From: Nemania diffusa | Taxonomy: Eukaryota; Ascomycota; Sordariomycetes; Xylariales; Xylariaceae | Reading direction: 5' to 3' | NCBI GenBank assembly: GCA_038501195.1 | Contig: JBBPUQ010000005.1 | Span: 2,418,001 to 2,482,000, forward strand | Length of the DNA: 64,000 nucleotides | Shown here: positions 60,029 through 64,000 of the stretch, one piece after another | Numbering within the stretch: the stretch's first letter is position 1 | How the letters are laid out: each line of letters opens with the position of its first letter | The notes under the pieces: generated by a model | What the model saw: the letters and a program-made list of their open reading frames with translations, nothing else | Told to the model about the DNA's origin: nothing | The model's database searches: none | Program-made: the position numbers and the translations under genes

Positions 60029-62187
60029 ATGGCGGGAGATGAGAGGACACCACTCCTTGCCAATGGCAGCGCATCTGCCGGGCAAGCCAAAAACACCGCG
60101 GCGGTCGTGCCGAAGGCCTTCTTCGGCCCCGCGAACCGGATCTTGCTCGCCGGCTTCCTGATGTCCTTCACACTCGGCATAACCCAAGTCCCGTAAGCAG
60201 AAACGATGCAATCGCATGTCAATCCGCCTACAACTGGCCACTGCGTGCATGCACCTGACAGCTAACACGCGCGGCCCCGGCAAAAGGATTGTCTACGTAT
60301 TCCGCCTCATGGAATGCGACATCTTCTACACGCACAACCCTCCCTTTCCCGGATCGGCCGATGAGCGGTGTCACCGCCGCGAGATCGACGCCGGCAGCGC
60401 CCGGCAGTTCTCTGTGCTGGGCATGACCACGTCGCTCAGCGGCGTCTTCAACCTCTTCGTCTGCGGCTATTTCATCAAGCGATGGGGTCCGCGTTGGTCT
60501 TTTGTCTCGCAAACCTCGCTGCTGGGCCTGAGAGTGTCGACGCAGGTTATCGGCGTCACCGTCGGCGGCCGCACTGGCGAGCTGATTTTCCAGATTTGCC
60601 AGGCTATTGGCATTATTGGAGGGCCGCGTGGATACCAGTAGGTCCCTGCCTCCCTGCCTCCCTGCCTACCTGTCTATTCGGTCTTGTTCGTAGACCGAGT
60701 GGAGATAGAAACAAGCTTTTGCAACTAACTCCGGGACCACGGCAGACTAGTGCTAAATACATCCGTCGGGGAAGCCGTGGCTGCTAAGGACCGCACCGTC
60801 GTCTTTGGCCGGCTGCAGGGCTCTATCATGCTCGGGACAGCGTTCGGGTATCTCTGTAAGTCGTGAACGCGTCCTAGCGTGAAGCGTGACCTGTTGCGTC
60901 TCGATATCTGGTCTGATCATGTGTCAAGTGGGTGGTGTGCTTGGCAACCTCTACGGCATCCGGCGTCCTTTTGAAGTCGCATTCTTTCTATATGGCATCT
61001 CTACCCTGTACGGCGCGCTCTTTTTACCCAACAAGGCGTCTACGGAGAGAAGTCATCAGAAACAGACCAGTCATGGACTCAATGGATTTTTTGCACCTCT
61101 CAAAGTCATCGTTCCCCACAAGTATCGCTTAGAATCAGGTACCGTCGTCAAGAATTATGGCTTGATATTTCTAGCCCTTGGCATATTCCTCGGCGTGGTA
61201 AGTGACACACTCCTCGAGTAAAAGTCGAAGTTGCTACTAGCACAAAGGGTGAGGAAACTCTTTCTCACCGCGCATCTAGCTCGCGTCGGGCTATGCCCCT
61301 CTTCTGCTCCAAATGTACGCTACGTCTGTATTCCACTTCAACACGACTGAAAATGGCTACCTCATGTTCGGTATCTCGTCGATTCGTGGGCTCTTCCTTC
61401 TCTTCATATTTCCCAAAATCATCACGGAGGGTCGGCTCTGGTTCAACGGACGAGCTCAACAGGAGCAGAGGGTAGAACACCACCCCAACAATGACGGTGC
61501 TGTGCCAACCCACCCAGAGGATTTCGCCGCGGCTGAGGGCGGAGAAGTGCCGCAAGAGCCTGTGAACAGCCCCGAACTGGAGGAAGAGGATTCGGGTACC
61601 GGTTTCGACCTGCTTTTCGTACGGTGGAGTTTAGTTGTGGATTCCCTGGTGACTCTTTTCGCTGGCTTCTCCTCGGCCGGCTGGCAGGTGTATCTCGCTG
61701 GATTCCTATTACCATTCGCCTCCGGATCGGCCCCGGCGGCCAAGGGCGTAATGACCGAGATGTGCCCACCACACCAGCGACCAGACGCCATCAGTGCCAT
61801 CACACTTGTCGAGAGCACGGCAACCCTAGTGACACAGGGGGTATTTGGCCTCATTTTTGCCGCTTTTTCGGAAATGGGAAAACCTAGTCTTACATTCTTC
61901 GGTAACGCAGTAAGAATCACACCGTCCCCGTCCCCTTGTCGCGCCCCTCCCTCACTTCCCTCTTACCTCCGGTAGGCAACCAAAAGAAGAATAAAAGCCG
62001 CTGCCGGTACCGAATGACTGGCATTAGCTCTAGACCTGTCGAGGCTCAACTAACATACGGGTAGGCTATTGCCGTCCTCGGATTCATAGTGCTATTTATT
62101 GCACGCTTACCCCCTGTTAATAGTAGACGGATTGATGACAGCGGAACCTCAGCGGATTTAGAGGGGGAGGTAGAATGCACCGCATGA
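60029..62187 (+). CDS. MFS transporter (tetracycline-resistance-like)
   Basis: Second, unrelated MFS permease. Six exons: 60029-60192, 60287-60637, 60746-60855, 60929-61197, 61280-61909, 62065-62187; 548 residues. Motif continuity across introns: LGITQVP + IVYVFRLMECDIFYTH; GGPRGYQ + LVLNTSVGEAVAAKDRTVVF; GTAFGYL + LGGVLGNLYGIRRPFEVAFF; LGIFLGV + LASGYAPLLLQMYATSVF; FFGNA + AIAVLGFIVLFIARLPPV. The N-terminus (MAGDERTPLLANGS) resembles the dileucine-type RTPLL start of fungal vacuolar or plasma-membrane transporters. The central cytosolic loop (about residues 345-410) is acidic. The segment RPDAISAITLVESTATLVTQ resembles the TMS10-11 region of fungal Tet-like permeases. No lesions seen. Substrate unknown; co-orientation with the esterase and first MFS gene suggests possible common use. 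Confidence 0.82.
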
Positions 62188-63344
62188 TCGGAACTATCTC
62201 CCAGCAGAAGAAAGCCAATGTGTTATTCAAGCAAACAAACCAAGTATAAGCTTCCTAAGAAAGCATCACCATAAACATGAATTATCAAGATGGCATAGAT
62301 TACCACGTGATATATTTACGACAGCCCCTCAGTCTAACTATGAGTAGAGCGAGACGAATTGGAGTTTTCGTTTCTTAACGCTCCGATACACATTAAGAAT
62401 GAGACCCTAAGAAATGGACACACAACATACGTGCACATTCTGTCCGAACTACGCAGCGCTGCTCGTCGTAAAACATAGGCTTCATTTGGGGACATCATAG
62501 GCTGTTGGTCATGCTGAAGGAGTCGGGAGAAAATCCATGAAATAGTGACGTAGAACGTTGCTCTATTGAATACACAAGAATGAACTACCGCCTGGAAACG
62601 ATCCATTCCCATTATCCTCGCCTTCGCCTTCAGCGTGCAGCTCAGTTCGATCTCGCTTAGCCCCGACCATGTTAATGCGCCTCCTGATGTTACCATATTG
62701 ACGCTGCGCCATCCGGCCGTATGTGCTACTCTTGCTGAACCTGCCGACGTGGTCTGTGAATTCTTGCGAATACGTGATAGCTCTCCGGGCTAAAATAAGA
62801 GAAAACAATGAAAAAGGTATCAAGAATGGTTCAATATACTGATTAATGGCTCCAGACTCCGCCCAAGCCCCCTGATCTTGTGAGAACCACTCCACCTATC
62901 TGCAACAAATTTCCCCAGTCAGTATAGAAGACAGTACGAGCACACCAAATTCACGGCGCTGACAGGCAAGGAGAGAACAAGCCCCGAGAAAAATAATGTC
63001 AAGCCATATGTCCTCTCTAGGAGATACAATAATTAGGCTTGGGATACACTCCATAGGATCTCTAAGCGTGGGCTGAACAGGGATGGGTGAGCTTCGTAGA
63101 CCCCAAGTTGACCAAATATCTGCGTAAATAATAACACGAGGCCACCGTCTAACAGGAAATAAAGTTGCAGCAAGAAATGCTTTTGGGTAATCATGTGTCG
63201 TCTCTGGGCCTGTTCAACGCGTGACAACTGACAAAAGACCATGGCCGTATTCCAGATGCGAGAGTAATTCAGCCGACAAACGCCGAGATATGCCTAGGGG
63301 ATCGGTCCGATCGAAATGAAACAAGATTACAAATAAGACGAAGT
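62188..63344. other. 1.16-kb spacer with a doubtful minus-strand spliced ORF
   Basis: No recognised family. On the minus strand an ATG at 63240-63242 opens 69 codons with a hydrophobic segment (HFLLQLYFLLDGGLVLLF). A downstream 62563-62808 frame (ARRAITYSQEFTDHVGRFSK, then a charged tail) is preceded by a convincing intron, GTATAT...TTTTAG at about 62809-62856. A GTGTAT donor and TTGCAG acceptor can join the two in frame, but other joins are equally possible. It may be a lineage-specific gene or chance. The plus strand shows only the 3' flank of the MFS gene. Confidence 0.25.
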
Positions 63345-64000
63345 CTACTCGGCTCCAATCTCATTTGGTGCTGTATCCATTCCAAAACTTGCCGCGTTAA
63401 AATCAAAGGGACCGTCATTCCCCTCCCCATCCTGGAGGAAGGAATCAAAATCGAAATCTTGTAGGACGTCGGGTGCCGTAAGCTCATTAAAGTCCGAAAT
63501 TGTAGTTGAAAACTGTTTTTGATTAGTCGCTGTTGTTTTAACACACGCGTGCAACGTACCATAGCATTATTATTGTCGCCTAGGAAATTCATTTGGTCGA
63601 CTTGCGGCGCTACTACTTGAGGAGCAGCCTGCGGAGCAGATGCTGGTGCATTTGCGACAGGTGGTATGACTGCTGCGTTCTGACCAGATTTGAAATTTGG
63701 CAGATTGTTAGGCGTAATAGGGGTAGCTGGCGTGGGAGGTTCCGGGTCTTGGTTGGCCTCAGGAGCGGGGGTAGCGCCGGCTGGTGGTGCCTTGTTCTTC
63801 TGAGCCGAAGCCTGATAAGTATATTAGTATCCTTCTCGTTAATCTAGATCTTATGACAATGTAATACCTTGCTCTTTGCGCCCTTCGTATCCTTTTTCTT
63901 AGGCGCGGCCTTAGTGGACTGTTGGGGGGTTGGCGGGGCAGCAGCGCTGGTCTGTGGTGAAGAGGTGTTTGTTCGTCCGTTTCCATTAGCAGTCGGTGCT
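63345..64000 (-). CDS. C-terminal part of a Flo8/Som1-like transcription factor (partial)
   Basis: The gene continues beyond the right edge. Visible exons: complement(join(63345..63512, 63560..63811, 63868..>64000)), giving the last 183 residues. Introns are GTATTA...CAG (56 bp) and GTACGT...CAG (47 bp), both phase 0. The sequence is low-complexity: a Pro/Gln/Ser start, a Lys-rich nuclear-localisation-like stretch (KAAPKKKDTKGAKSKASAQK), Pro/Ala-rich repeats with PATPITPNNLPNF, then an acidic aromatic end (VLQDFDFDSFLQDGEGNDG, FDFNAASFGMD, final EIGAE). This layout, especially the PxTPITP and DFDFDSFL...FGM...EIGAE motifs, recalls C-termini of fungal LisH-domain Flo8/Som1 proteins that act with PKA in development and adhesion. 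The diagnostic N-terminal LisH domain would be outside the window, so identity is tentative; coding status is well supported. Confidence 0.6.

Noticed and set aside
1..64000. tRNA, 5S rRNA or CRISPR-like arrays
   Set aside because: I looked for TTCGA/TTCAA T-loop patterns with matching acceptor stems and for evenly spaced repeat-spacer arrays; none found. CRISPR is not expected in a fungal nuclear genome.

Overview
This window is nuclear DNA of a filamentous ascomycete (Pezizomycotina, most likely a Sordariomycete). The evidence is the many short GT-AG introns of about 46-220 bp with CTAAC/CTGAC-like branch points, the housekeeping gene content (TRAPP subunit Tca17/TRAPPC2L, mitochondrial Mct1, AP-3 mu, Mpp10, a DMAC1-like protein, a Pom1-type DYRK kinase), and dispersed TACC/GGTA repeats in the spacers. 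Species cannot be fixed from the sequence alone. Exon structures were built by hand from splice signals, reading-frame continuity and family motifs; no search was run.

Layout. (1) Bases 1 to about 17,095 are an extremely AT-rich block (about 13% G+C in a hand-counted sample) without a supportable gene, containing several tandem-repeat arrays. It looks like repeat-induced point mutation, but C is almost absent after T or C, which ordinary CpA-directed RIP does not explain. (2) At about 17.1 kb composition switches abruptly to normal. From 17.6 to 34.0 kb lies a housekeeping segment: TCA17(-), MCT1(-), APM3(-), MPP10(+), DMAC1-like(+), POM1(+). APM3 and MPP10 are divergent from a 436-bp spacer. 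(3) From 34.0 to 49.8 kb there is almost no protein-coding sequence. The exception is a small Cys/His-rich 82-residue protein at 44.05 kb preceded by a pyrimidine-rich leader. The deserts are full of TAGGTACCTA-type repeats, palindromes and minisatellites. (4) From 49.8 to 62.2 kb is an accessory-looking group: a transaldolase-family gene with a lesion in its active-site region, a bHLH transcription factor, a secreted type-B carboxylesterase, and two different MFS transporters. (5) The window ends inside a minus-strand gene whose C-terminal part resembles Flo8/Som1-type transcription factors.

How the genes fit together. The left half is basic cell machinery (vesicle tethering, mitochondrial fatty-acid synthesis, vacuolar sorting, ribosome biogenesis, respiratory assembly, cell polarity/size control). 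The right half combines a regulator, two metabolic enzymes and two transporters in about 12 kb. This could be a small catabolic or export cluster, but no polyketide synthase, peptide synthetase or terpene synthase is present, so a complete secondary-metabolite cluster is not supported.
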